From contig CALLHY010000057.1 in the NCBI GenBank assembly GCA_938009275.1, forward strand, positions 62,001 through 126,000: 64,000 bases of DNA, given 5' to 3'. Below, in pieces: positions 37,222 through 44,890 of this stretch; the first letter of the stretch is position 1; every line of letters starts with the position of its first letter. The stretch is from an uncultured bacterium. Its GTDB lineage: Bacteria > Cloacimonadota > Cloacimonadia > Cloacimonadales > Cloacimonadaceae. Below the pieces are notes generated by a model. It saw only the letters and a list, made by a program, of their open reading frames with translations, ran no database searches and had not been told where the DNA came from. The position numbers and the translations under genes are program-made.

Positions 37222-37919
37222 TGAAGCGCAACCTCCCTCTGTTTTTCGCATTCTTCTGCGGATTGTTGGTTATAGTATCCGAGTTTATTCCCCATCGACC
37301 CTTTAGTCTGATGATAGACACCTTACAAGAGTGGTTTATGATAATCTCCGGTTTCGCCATTATCTTGGGGCAGATTAGCCTTTTCCAATCTAACATCAAT
37401 AAGATAAAACAAAAGGATAGTGGTTGGATGTTCTACCTTGCCGGATTGATTAGCTTTATCCTGATGCTCATTGTAGGAATGTTTTGGGGTACTCAAGAGA
37501 CAGGCGGTTTGTTTGGCCACGGAACCGCATTACAGGCAAGGCTGGGAATGAAGCCATTCGATTATCTCTTTGAGTTTGCCTATATGCCCTTGTCCTCCAC
37601 TATGTTTTCTCTACTAGCGTTCTTTATTGCTTCTGCAGCCTACAGAGCTTTCATTATAAGGAGTTTTGAGTCAAATCTCCTTATGCTTACTGCTGTGATA
37701 GTAATTCTGGGTAGAACCAGCTTTGGCAGTATGTTAACCGGCTGGTTACCTCAAGGGCTAAGATTTTGGCACTTACCCAATCTGAGTGATTTCATAATGG
37801 AATACCCCAATTCAGCCGCTCAACGTGCAATAATGATAAGCGCAGCTTTGGGTATTATCGGCAGCAGTCTAAGGATAATCCTTGGCATCGAGAGATCATA
37901 TCTGGGGAGCGACAAATGA
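37221..37919 (+). CDS. Membrane module protein B, polytopic, unknown
   Basis: A 232-aa polytopic membrane protein with about six helices and short loops; no charged active-site motif stands out. The ATG at 37221 overlaps the stop of gene A by 1 nt (TAATG), so I take this start rather than the longer frame inside gene A. It is probably the membrane partner of proteins A, C and D. Confidence 0.65.
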   Translation: MKRNLPLFFAFFCGLLVIVSEFIPHRPFSLMIDTLQEWFMIISGFAIILGQISLFQSNINKIKQKDSGWMFYLAGLISFILMLIVGMFWGTQETGGLFGHGTALQARLGMKPFDYLFEFAYMPLSSTMFSLLAFFIASAAYRAFIIRSFESNLLMLTAVIVILGRTSFGSMLTGWLPQGLRFWHLPNLSDFIMEYPNSAAQRAIMISAALGIIGSSLRIILGIERSYLGSDK

Positions 37920-38746
37920 GCGCAGTTAGCAGTAACTTGATTGAACGTCGCATAGTATTTTTGCTGTTGTTTGTTGCCGTGGCATTGCCATTAGTGTTTC
38001 CCATCGGCTGGAAAACCGAAGTATCCTCTTACGCGAAGCAAGCCTGGGAACTAATAGAATCTGCTCCTGATTCATCTGTGGTAATCTTTTCTTTCGATTA
38101 TGATCCTGCGTCCATGACAGAGCTACAACCCATGGCTGAGGCCATGATAGAACATGCTTTCTCTCGTAATCATAAGATCATGGCTATGGCATTGTGGCCA
38201 CAAGGGATGCAACTCGCTGAACAGGCCTTCCTAAAGGTGAAAGAAAGCTATCCAGACAAGAAGTATGGGGAAGACTACGTTAATATGGGTTACAAAGTGG
38301 CGGGGATAGTAGCGATCCAATCTATGGGCAAGAATATGCGGGATGTTTTCCCTGCTGATCAATCTGGCACCAAGTATGCCGACATTCCCATGTTGAGCAA
38401 GGTTAAAACCCTAAAGGATGTTGCTTACATAAATTCACTCTCGTCTGGCACCCCCGGTATCAAAGAATGGGTTATGGCTGCCAGAGATGTATATAATACC
38501 CCGGTAACGGGAGGCACAACTGCGGTAAGTGCTCCAGGGCTTATTCCTTATGTTAATAGCCAAAAACAACTCCACGGCCTTTTGGGTGGACTGAAAGCAG
38601 CTTCAGAATATGAAGCTCTTATTGGTAGAGTAGGCTCAGCTACAGTAAAGATGGATGCCCAATCCATAGCCCATTTACTAATCTTGCTACTTATTCTTAC
38701 TGGAAACATCAAGGCATTTAGAGCCAGAAAAAGGAGTGCAGAATGA
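37916..38746 (+). CDS. Membrane module protein C (bitopic with alpha/beta domain), unknown
   Basis: 276 aa with an N-terminal membrane helix (about residues 13-31), an alpha/beta soluble domain (about 35-245; SSVVIFSFDYDPASMTELQPM, HKIMAMALWPQGMQLAEQAF) and a C-terminal helix (about 251-266). The helix-domain-helix plan mirrors protein A's C-terminal half. The ATGA overlap with gene B and the GGGGAG ribosome site support the start. It ends with another ATGA overlap onto gene D. Confidence 0.65.
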   Translation: MSAVSSNLIERRIVFLLLFVAVALPLVFPIGWKTEVSSYAKQAWELIESAPDSSVVIFSFDYDPASMTELQPMAEAMIEHAFSRNHKIMAMALWPQGMQLAEQAFLKVKESYPDKKYGEDYVNMGYKVAGIVAIQSMGKNMRDVFPADQSGTKYADIPMLSKVKTLKDVAYINSLSSGTPGIKEWVMAARDVYNTPVTGGTTAVSAPGLIPYVNSQKQLHGLLGGLKAASEYEALIGRVGSATVKMDAQSIAHLLILLLILTGNIKAFRARKRSAE

Positions 38747-39381
38747 GCAGCTTCATGAGCGTTTTCGGGCTATGGATGGCGGTGTTCTTCACCTTTAGCA
38801 TCTTCAGTTTTCTATACAAAGACAATCCTTTCTACAAATTTGGAGAGCAGGTGTTCGTTGGTTTATCGGCAGCTTATTGGCTGGTGTATTTATTTTACAG
38901 CATCATGCTTCCCAATTTGTTCACCAAACTATTTACAGATTTAAAAGGTAACTTGATCCTGCTTATTCCCGCTACTTTAGGATTGATGATGCTACTGAGG
39001 ATAATCCCCAAAACCCAATGGTTAAGTCGGTTCCCTATTGCCATAATGATAGGCACATCGGCTGGAATAAACATGCTCCGTTACACCAAGAGTGATATGC
39101 TTAGCCAGATATCGGCTACCATGATCAATCCATTTAACGCAGCCACTACCTCCGCCATGATAGGTAATATCCTATTGATCTTTGGCACAATCTGTGGTGT
39201 TTACTACTTCTATTTCAGCAAAAAACAGGAAGGTATTTCCGCTGTTCCTTCCAAGCTTGGAATTTGGTTTTTAATGATAAGCTTCGGTGCATCATTCGGC
39301 TATACTGTGATGGCGCGCGTATCGCTGTTGATTGGCAGATTGGAATTCTTGCTAAAAGACTGGCTGCATATCATAAAATAA
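38743..39381 (+). CDS. Membrane module protein D, polytopic, unknown
   Basis: A 212-aa protein with about six membrane helices (residues 5-21, 33-55, 64-84, 94-110, 128-150, 167-190 approximately). AAAAAGGAG precedes the ATG, which overlaps gene C (ATGA). It is the last gene of the four-gene module; the next gene follows after 42 bp with its own ribosome site. Confidence 0.65.
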   Translation: MSSFMSVFGLWMAVFFTFSIFSFLYKDNPFYKFGEQVFVGLSAAYWLVYLFYSIMLPNLFTKLFTDLKGNLILLIPATLGLMMLLRIIPKTQWLSRFPIAIMIGTSAGINMLRYTKSDMLSQISATMINPFNAATTSAMIGNILLIFGTICGVYYFYFSKKQEGISAVPSKLGIWFLMISFGASFGYTVMARVSLLIGRLEFLLKDWLHIIK

Positions 39382-39423
39382 CTTCAATTGTTAATCATTA
39401 TTCTAAAATAAAGGACTAAGCCT

Positions 39424-40953
39424 ATGCTTCAATTGCATCATCGATTCATTCAAGTAGCAAAAAAACATGGTTCTAAAATCGCAGTGTATGATAAAGCAAC
39501 TAATAAGGATTACACGTATTCGCGCATGCTGATTGCCACTTTCATCCTAAAAGAACACATCGCCAAGATTAAGGGAAAGTATGTAGGTATTTTGCTTCCC
39601 ACTTCTATGGGCTGCATGTTATCGGTGCTTAGCACGCTAATGAACGGCAAGGTTCCTGTTATGATAAACTATGCTACAGGGGCCATTGAGAATTCTAAGT
39701 ATGCTCGCGAGAAATGTCAGTTCAAAACAGTATTAACCAGCAGAAAACTATTGGATAAACTGGGTTTGCAGCCTATTGACCACATGATCTTTGTGGAGGA
39801 CATACTTGCCCAGGTTAAGCTTAATACAAAGCTAAAGGCTGCACTTATCTCCAAGCTTCCTGCTGCCATGATCCAGAAGCTGGTGCATAGTGGTGATGTG
39901 ACAGAAACCTCTGTGATACTATTCACCAGTGGCAGCGAAAAAGAACCCAAAGCGGTTCAACTATCGCATAAGAACATCCTGCACAATGTGGATGCTATCC
40001 CCAATCTGGTAAAACTAGATCATAACGACGTGTTTATGAGCATCCTGCCCATGTTCCATGTATTTGGGCTAACCATTGAGTTTTGGCTGCCATTATTAAT
40101 AGGTGCCTCAATGGTAACCTATCCTAATCCTCTGGAGTATAAAACCGTGTCCGATTTGGTGCGCGAGTACAAGGCGACCTTTATTGCCGCAACGCCATCC
40201 TTTTTCTACGGTTACTTGAACAAGTCCAATCCCGGTGATTTTGCCACCCTGCGTTTTGCCATAGCCGGAGCAGACAAGCTACCCGATAAGGTTTATGAGG
40301 GCTTCACCAAGAAACATGGCATACCCATCTTTGAAGGTTATGGTGCTACCGAAACCAGTCCGGTGATATCAACCAACTACCCCGGAATTCACAAGCTTGG
40401 CAGCATTGGTAAGCCCATTCCCGGGGTACAGGTAAGAATATTAGATATCAATACCGACAAGATTCTTGGGCCTAACGAAGAAGGAAAGATACTGGTTAAG
40501 GGCGATATGGTAATGGAAGGTTACCTGGGTGACCTGGAAGAAACCTCTCTTCGTATTCACAACGGCTGGTATGACACGGGCGATATAGGCCTGATAGACA
40601 GTGATGGTTATCTCTGGCATAAAGGCAGGCTAAAACGCTTTGTAAAAGTTGGTGGAGAGATGGTATCACTGGTAAAGGTGGAAAATGCTTTAAGCCGCTT
40701 ATTGCCAGAAAACGTTATCTGCTGCGTGGTAGATGTGCCCAATGCAACCAAAGGTGCCGACGTTGTTGCCGCGGTTGCCACAGGTGATTTCGACAAAGAT
40801 AAGGTATTGAAAATGTTAAAAAAGGAGTTACCTGCCATAGCCGTTCCACGTCAGTTCTTTGTAATAGAAGACATTCCAATGATGGCCAGCGGCAAGGTAA
40901 ACTTCCGTGCTGTGGAAACTATTTGCCGGGAGAGAAGTAACAATGGCGAATAG
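39424..40953 (+). CDS. AMP-forming acyl-activating enzyme (acyl-ACP/CoA synthetase-like)
   Basis: A 509-aa ANL-superfamily adenylating enzyme with the P-loop VILFTSGSEKEPKAVQLSH (about residues 163-181), the MFHVFG block, FEGYGATETSPV, WYDTGDIG and the C-terminal catalytic lysine region (MMASGKVNFRAVE). The sequence style is closest to the acyl-ACP synthetase half of Aas-type proteins, which recycle fatty acids into phospholipids; no acyltransferase domain is fused or adjacent. The substrate chain length cannot be seen. Its 3' end overlaps the aldolase start by 11 nt. Confidence 0.85.
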   Translation: MLQLHHRFIQVAKKHGSKIAVYDKATNKDYTYSRMLIATFILKEHIAKIKGKYVGILLPTSMGCMLSVLSTLMNGKVPVMINYATGAIENSKYAREKCQFKTVLTSRKLLDKLGLQPIDHMIFVEDILAQVKLNTKLKAALISKLPAAMIQKLVHSGDVTETSVILFTSGSEKEPKAVQLSHKNILHNVDAIPNLVKLDHNDVFMSILPMFHVFGLTIEFWLPLLIGASMVTYPNPLEYKTVSDLVREYKATFIAATPSFFYGYLNKSNPGDFATLRFAIAGADKLPDKVYEGFTKKHGIPIFEGYGATETSPVISTNYPGIHKLGSIGKPIPGVQVRILDINTDKILGPNEEGKILVKGDMVMEGYLGDLEETSLRIHNGWYDTGDIGLIDSDGYLWHKGRLKRFVKVGGEMVSLVKVENALSRLLPENVICCVVDVPNATKGADVVAAVATGDFDKDKVLKMLKKELPAIAVPRQFFVIEDIPMMASGKVNFRAVETICRERSNNGE

Positions 40954-41650
40954 GCCGATTTGCAGTTCCCCATTTTTCTTAAGCCAGCTAACCGAACTGA
41001 ACCCTTTGTACAATAGAATTGCCAAAGTAGCTTCTGTTTTGCACCAACACGGCTGGGCAGAAGCTAATGCAGGCAATCTCTCGATTAGAATCACCGAGCT
41101 TATAAAACCAAAACTAACTAAACTGGGAATTAACTGCAACGATTGCAGTCTGTTTCTTGTATCACGCTCTGGCAGCCGTTATAGAGACATTGCCGACAAT
41201 CCCCCTGCTGGGCTATTGCTGGTAAAGCTTGAGCATGATGAACTCCGCTACCCAACGGATGCCGTTCCGACCTCCGAATGGGAGTGTCATAAGATCATCC
41301 ATAATGCAGACACTAATGGCGAATATCCATGCATTCTGCACGCCCATCCCACCGAGGTTATTGCACTGTCTCAATCAGAAGCTTACAACAACAGTGTCTT
41401 GCTAAGCGCATATCTGGCATCCCTTCTACCCGAGCTTCCCCTCTATCTGCCCGGAGGCATTGTGGCTACTAATTACGCCATGCCCGGCAGCAGTGAACTT
41501 GCCAAGCTTAGCGCGGAGAATTTTTCGGACAAAAAAGCCTTGATCTGGCAGGGTCATGGCCTTGTTTGCAGGGGTAAGGATATTGATGAAACTCTGGACT
41601 ATATGGAGATAGTGAATAAAGCAGCCAAGCTACACTTTCTATTGCGTTAG
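40943..41650 (+). CDS. Class II aldolase/adducin family protein (rhamnulose-phosphate aldolase-like)
   Basis: A 235-aa zinc-dependent aldolase-fold protein. The substrate loop is AEANAGNLSIRI, the block TSEWECHKIIH carries the catalytic-type Glu, and zinc histidines lie in HAHPTE and WQGHGLV. The overall layout resembles RhaD (rhamnulose-1-phosphate aldolase) more than the fuculose/ribulose types, but no rhamnose pathway genes are near, so the substrate is uncertain. I choose the ATG at 40943 because GGGAGAG is properly spaced; a longer frame lies inside the upstream gene. Confidence 0.8.
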   Translation: MANRPICSSPFFLSQLTELNPLYNRIAKVASVLHQHGWAEANAGNLSIRITELIKPKLTKLGINCNDCSLFLVSRSGSRYRDIADNPPAGLLLVKLEHDELRYPTDAVPTSEWECHKIIHNADTNGEYPCILHAHPTEVIALSQSEAYNNSVLLSAYLASLLPELPLYLPGGIVATNYAMPGSSELAKLSAENFSDKKALIWQGHGLVCRGKDIDETLDYMEIVNKAAKLHFLLR

Positions 41651-41690
41651 GAGATTCACTGATACCATCATTATAGCCTTCAGTTTGCCT

Positions 41691-41771
41691 GGACGTATTG
41701 CAGTATCATTACGCATGAAATACGGATGGGATGCGTATTTCATGCGTATTTCATCCGTAATTCGTTCATGG
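41691..41771 (+). repeat. Dispersed 11-bp-module palindrome, copy 3
   Basis: Arms ATTACGCATGAAATACGGAT and modules ATGCGTATTTC, ATGCGTATTTC, ATCCGTAATTC around a GGG centre. The right edge TTCGTTCATGG is a one-base variant of the TTCGTTCAAGG edge of copy 2. It lies between two convergent genes (aldolase and phosphatase), where it could also act as a bidirectional terminator-like hairpin. Confidence 0.8.
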
Positions 41772-41778
41772 AACATAC

Positions 41779-42954
41779 CTACACAAACACGATATTAGTG
41801 GATTTTAGATAGTTCTTTTCCAACACCTTGCAAAATTGCTTCATCAGGTTGCGGCGTATTTCCAAATCCTTGGGCAGGGCAGGATCCTGGTGAGCTTCAT
41901 TAATCTTGGTACCCACCACCAGCTCAATAATATCACTGTCTAAGAGCACGCGCATCAGCTTTTTAACTGCATTGTCGGGCATCGTATCCAGATTTGCATC
42001 TTCTTCCAATGCACTTAAGCAACGCGATAAGGTGATAGTCCCCTCAGTTACAAGATCAAAGCCCTTCATATTGGCTGTGGGTGGTATATCCCGGTTGTTA
42101 TTTATCTCTTTCAGGTTCACTTTAATCGGGATACTCATCTCTCGAGACAGGATTGCAGCCGTTGTGCCGCCACAGATAACTTTTTTGCCAGAAAAGTTTT
42201 GTGCCATTTCTGCTAATATAGGATCATGTTCTTTTTTATAGGGTGGCCCGGTTATCAGTAATGTTCGGCGAGGCTTGCGGAAATACAGCGCAGCGCAGGT
42301 GATATCGTCAGCAGCCTTGTTGCCATCATAGTCACGCGATTTTTGAGCCACACGTTTGGATATCTCACCTGCAGATATCTTGGGATTCTCTTTCAGCAAA
42401 GTAGTTACATATTCTTCCACTCGCTTCTCTTGCCAGCCCAATGGCAAATGAGGCAATCCCATACCCGATTGACTTACTCCGTCGGAGTAGTACACTATTC
42501 TATCCTCTGGCAGCAATTGTAGTTCCGAGTAATACAGATGGCTTTTGCGGAAAGACTTGATTGGTATTTCCTGCTTTGTGGTTTCTATCACTTTGCCATC
42601 GCGAAACAGGGCATAGGGCGGATTGTCGTGCTCAATAATTCTGATGCTGCCGTCTAATCCTGCGTCAATTATGGTGAAGGTGCTATAGCCAATGTGCCTG
42701 TAACTGCATACTGGCAAAGTTTCTAATATAACTTCCGCAGCCCGTTTTATATCCATATTGGAATTTATAAAACCCGCTGCCATGGTAGTGGTTAGAGTTG
42801 CCAAAACGCTTGCTTTTATGCCACTGCCCAAGCCATCTGCCAATACGCAGATTACTCTATTGCCACTCTTTACGCTGTGAAAGCTATCACCACAGGACTG
42901 ATAGCCGTGCTTGCATATCTGGTAGAAATCCGCTTCCAGGAAATACTCTTGCAT
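41779..42954 (-). CDS. SpoIIE/PP2C-family protein phosphatase with C-terminal extension
   Basis: A 391-aa protein. Residues 1 to about 230 form a SpoIIE-type PPM phosphatase: GDSFHS near the N-terminus, the metal Asp in VLADGLGSGIKAS (residues 37-49), DRIVYYSDGVSQSG (about 150-163) and AADDITCAALYF (about 214-225). The C-terminal 160 residues form a second domain of unknown type (TLLITGPPYKKEHDPI, KKVICGGTTAAI). PPM phosphatases dephosphorylate Ser/Thr, for example anti-sigma-factor antagonists. It follows the sensory hydrogenase gene by 5 bp, so it probably serves as its output. Confidence 0.85.
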   Translation of the reverse strand: MQEYFLEADFYQICKHGYQSCGDSFHSVKSGNRVICVLADGLGSGIKASVLATLTTTMAAGFINSNMDIKRAAEVILETLPVCSYRHIGYSTFTIIDAGLDGSIRIIEHDNPPYALFRDGKVIETTKQEIPIKSFRKSHLYYSELQLLPEDRIVYYSDGVSQSGMGLPHLPLGWQEKRVEEYVTTLLKENPKISAGEISKRVAQKSRDYDGNKAADDITCAALYFRKPRRTLLITGPPYKKEHDPILAEMAQNFSGKKVICGGTTAAILSREMSIPIKVNLKEINNNRDIPPTANMKGFDLVTEGTITLSRCLSALEEDANLDTMPDNAVKKLMRVLLDSDIIELVVGTKINEAHQDPALPKDLEIRRNLMKQFCKVLEKNYLKSTNIVFV

Positions 42955-42959
42955 GTCTG

Positions 42960-44651
42960 CTATTCCTTTGCCGAAAAGCTTTGGATGATAGATGATAGCA
43001 ACACTTCGCTATCTGCTGCGTTCTCACCCAGTAAGAAGGCTATCTTCTGCACGGTGGTAAGGTTCTTGCGCATCACCTCTCCTGCCTTCTCTATTATCTG
43101 CTCACGCTGTATTACCGGCTCGGTGATGTCCTGCAATATACCGCCAAGCACCATGTGCTTTTGAATGGAGAATAGGGTAAGCCTGATAATCTTACTATTC
43201 TGGCGGATGTCTTGAACCTGCACATCGGTTCCTTCTTTTATAGCTTTGGCAAAGAGGTCATGAAACGGCACCAGACGTTCCAGATATGCGCCTTCCAGAT
43301 CGGGGTCTGCTTCGGAGATTAGGGCAGCATCTCCGCCTATTATCTTCACGAACGGGGTGTTGGACTCTATTATCTTAAGGTTTTCATCCACAATCACCAC
43401 ACCCGATGGCATGGCTTTTATAAGGGCTGAAGCCTTATTTTGGGCAAGCTTTCTAAGGTATGAAACACACATGGCAGGCTCAGCTTTTTCTTCTATTAAA
43501 GCCGCTGCGAATTCCTTGCAGGTGTTATAACCACAGCCACCACAATTTAGTTCTTCCTCTCCCCGCTTTTTGCCGATGCGTAGCAGTGCCTCGGCAATGG
43601 CAGCTTTGCTGTAAGCCGTTTTCTTAATCTCGCGGCTAACAAACTCAGTGGTTATATTCAATCCATCAAGTGTTGGCTTTGCTTCAGAAAATGCTGTGTT
43701 GGTCTGAACCTGATAACGCTTTCCTGCTGTGGCACCTCTGCGGGTTACTCCGGGGCCGTTTATGCATCCACCAATACAGGCGAGGGCTTCTATGAATACC
43801 GGTTGCTTGAAGCTAAGGGTGTCCAGTTCGTCAAATGCCTGCACCAGTTCCTGAATGCCGGAAAAGCTCATATACAGCACATCCGTTTCCGGCTGGCAAT
43901 GCTTTATCCCGTCTATCATCCCGCCATCTATGGGATATAGCCCGCCTTCATGCGCCCTATCGGGGATGAAGCTTTCACCTTGGGGCAGTTCTGCCCATGG
44001 TACATTGGCGATATTGAACCATCTTCTGAGGTCAGCAAAGGTTAGAGCTACATCAAAGCTATCCACTGCTTCATTCTTTTTGGCTACGCATGGCCCAACG
44101 AATACCACTCCGATGTCTTCACCATAATGCTGCTTTAGCAGCTTGGTATGTGCCTGCAAAGGCGAGACAACCGGCGTGATAAAAGGAACCAGTCTGGGAT
44201 AGTATTGCTGAACTAAATGGACTACACTTGGGCATGCCGATGAGATAAGAATCTGCAGCTTATTATCAGCAAGCAATTCGGCGCAGGCAGCCGAAACCAC
44301 CTGCGCACCTAATGCTGTTTCCGATACACCTGAAAAGCCCAGGCTCTTTATGGCTGCAATCAGTTTGCTTTGGTCTATGCCCGTAAACTCAGTTCTAAAG
44401 GTAGGGGCAAGGGACACATACACCTTTTGCTTTTCTTTTAGCAGTCCGATGGCTTCTCTTAGATCATCGCGTATCTTCTTTGCTCCTACAGGGCAAACCT
44501 CTGTGCAGCGACCGCACAAAATGCAAGCTTCGGGCATCACCTGTGCGCTTCCATCCACCACGCGAATCGCCTTTACCGGGCACTCACGCACGCATTTATA
44601 GCAATCCTGACACTCGGTTTTCTCGGTGTAAATCGGTTTTAGCTTATTCAT
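42960..44651 (-). CDS. hydS: Sensory-type [FeFe] hydrogenase with PAS domain (HydS-like)
   Basis: 563 aa: two [4Fe-4S] ferredoxin motifs (C14/17/20/24 and C43/46/49/53), a truncated H-cluster domain (about 75-310), an extra 4Cys Fe-S motif (C370, C373, C378, C395) and a PAS domain (about 405-515). The H-cluster cysteines remain (C140, C188, C292, C296), but the proton-relay Cys of the usual TSCCP motif is Ala139 (SSACP). That substitution is known in group C/D putative sensory hydrogenases and lowers turnover. It lacks the NuoG-like [2Fe-2S] N-domain of hydA. ATGA overlap with the small Fe-S gene upstream. Confidence 0.88.
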   Translation of the reverse strand: MNKLKPIYTEKTECQDCYKCVRECPVKAIRVVDGSAQVMPEACILCGRCTEVCPVGAKKIRDDLREAIGLLKEKQKVYVSLAPTFRTEFTGIDQSKLIAAIKSLGFSGVSETALGAQVVSAACAELLADNKLQILISSACPSVVHLVQQYYPRLVPFITPVVSPLQAHTKLLKQHYGEDIGVVFVGPCVAKKNEAVDSFDVALTFADLRRWFNIANVPWAELPQGESFIPDRAHEGGLYPIDGGMIDGIKHCQPETDVLYMSFSGIQELVQAFDELDTLSFKQPVFIEALACIGGCINGPGVTRRGATAGKRYQVQTNTAFSEAKPTLDGLNITTEFVSREIKKTAYSKAAIAEALLRIGKKRGEEELNCGGCGYNTCKEFAAALIEEKAEPAMCVSYLRKLAQNKASALIKAMPSGVVIVDENLKIIESNTPFVKIIGGDAALISEADPDLEGAYLERLVPFHDLFAKAIKEGTDVQVQDIRQNSKIIRLTLFSIQKHMVLGGILQDITEPVIQREQIIEKAGEVMRKNLTTVQKIAFLLGENAADSEVLLSSIIQSFSAKE

Positions 44652-44890
44652 ATCTGCATCAATTCTTTATCCAATATGGATATTAGTTCTTCGCTATTCA
44701 CTTCATGATAGGCTGTGCCATTTACAGTTATATTTGGCCCCCGAGAACACTCGCCCATACATAAGGAACCTTCTATGTGCACGCTATCGCTTAAACCCTT
44801 GTTACGCAAGTAATCTTCTATTATCCTTAGGTTTTCTCTGTTTTCGCGGGCGAAGCATGAACTGCCCATGCAAATGTGGATGCTTTTCAT
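44648..44890 (-). CDS. Small [2Fe-2S] thioredoxin-like ferredoxin
   Basis: An 80-aa protein with the NuoE/Fd2 cysteine pattern: CMGSSC (C7, C12) and CMGEC (C44, C48). This is the same [2Fe-2S] fold as the C-terminal domain of the hydA product. It probably shuttles electrons to, or docks with, the adjacent sensory hydrogenase. ATGA overlaps join it to hydA and hydS, so all three should be made together. Confidence 0.85.
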   Translation of the reverse strand: MKSIHICMGSSCFARENRENLRIIEDYLRNKGLSDSVHIEGSLCMGECSRGPNITVNGTAYHEVNSEELISILDKELMQI

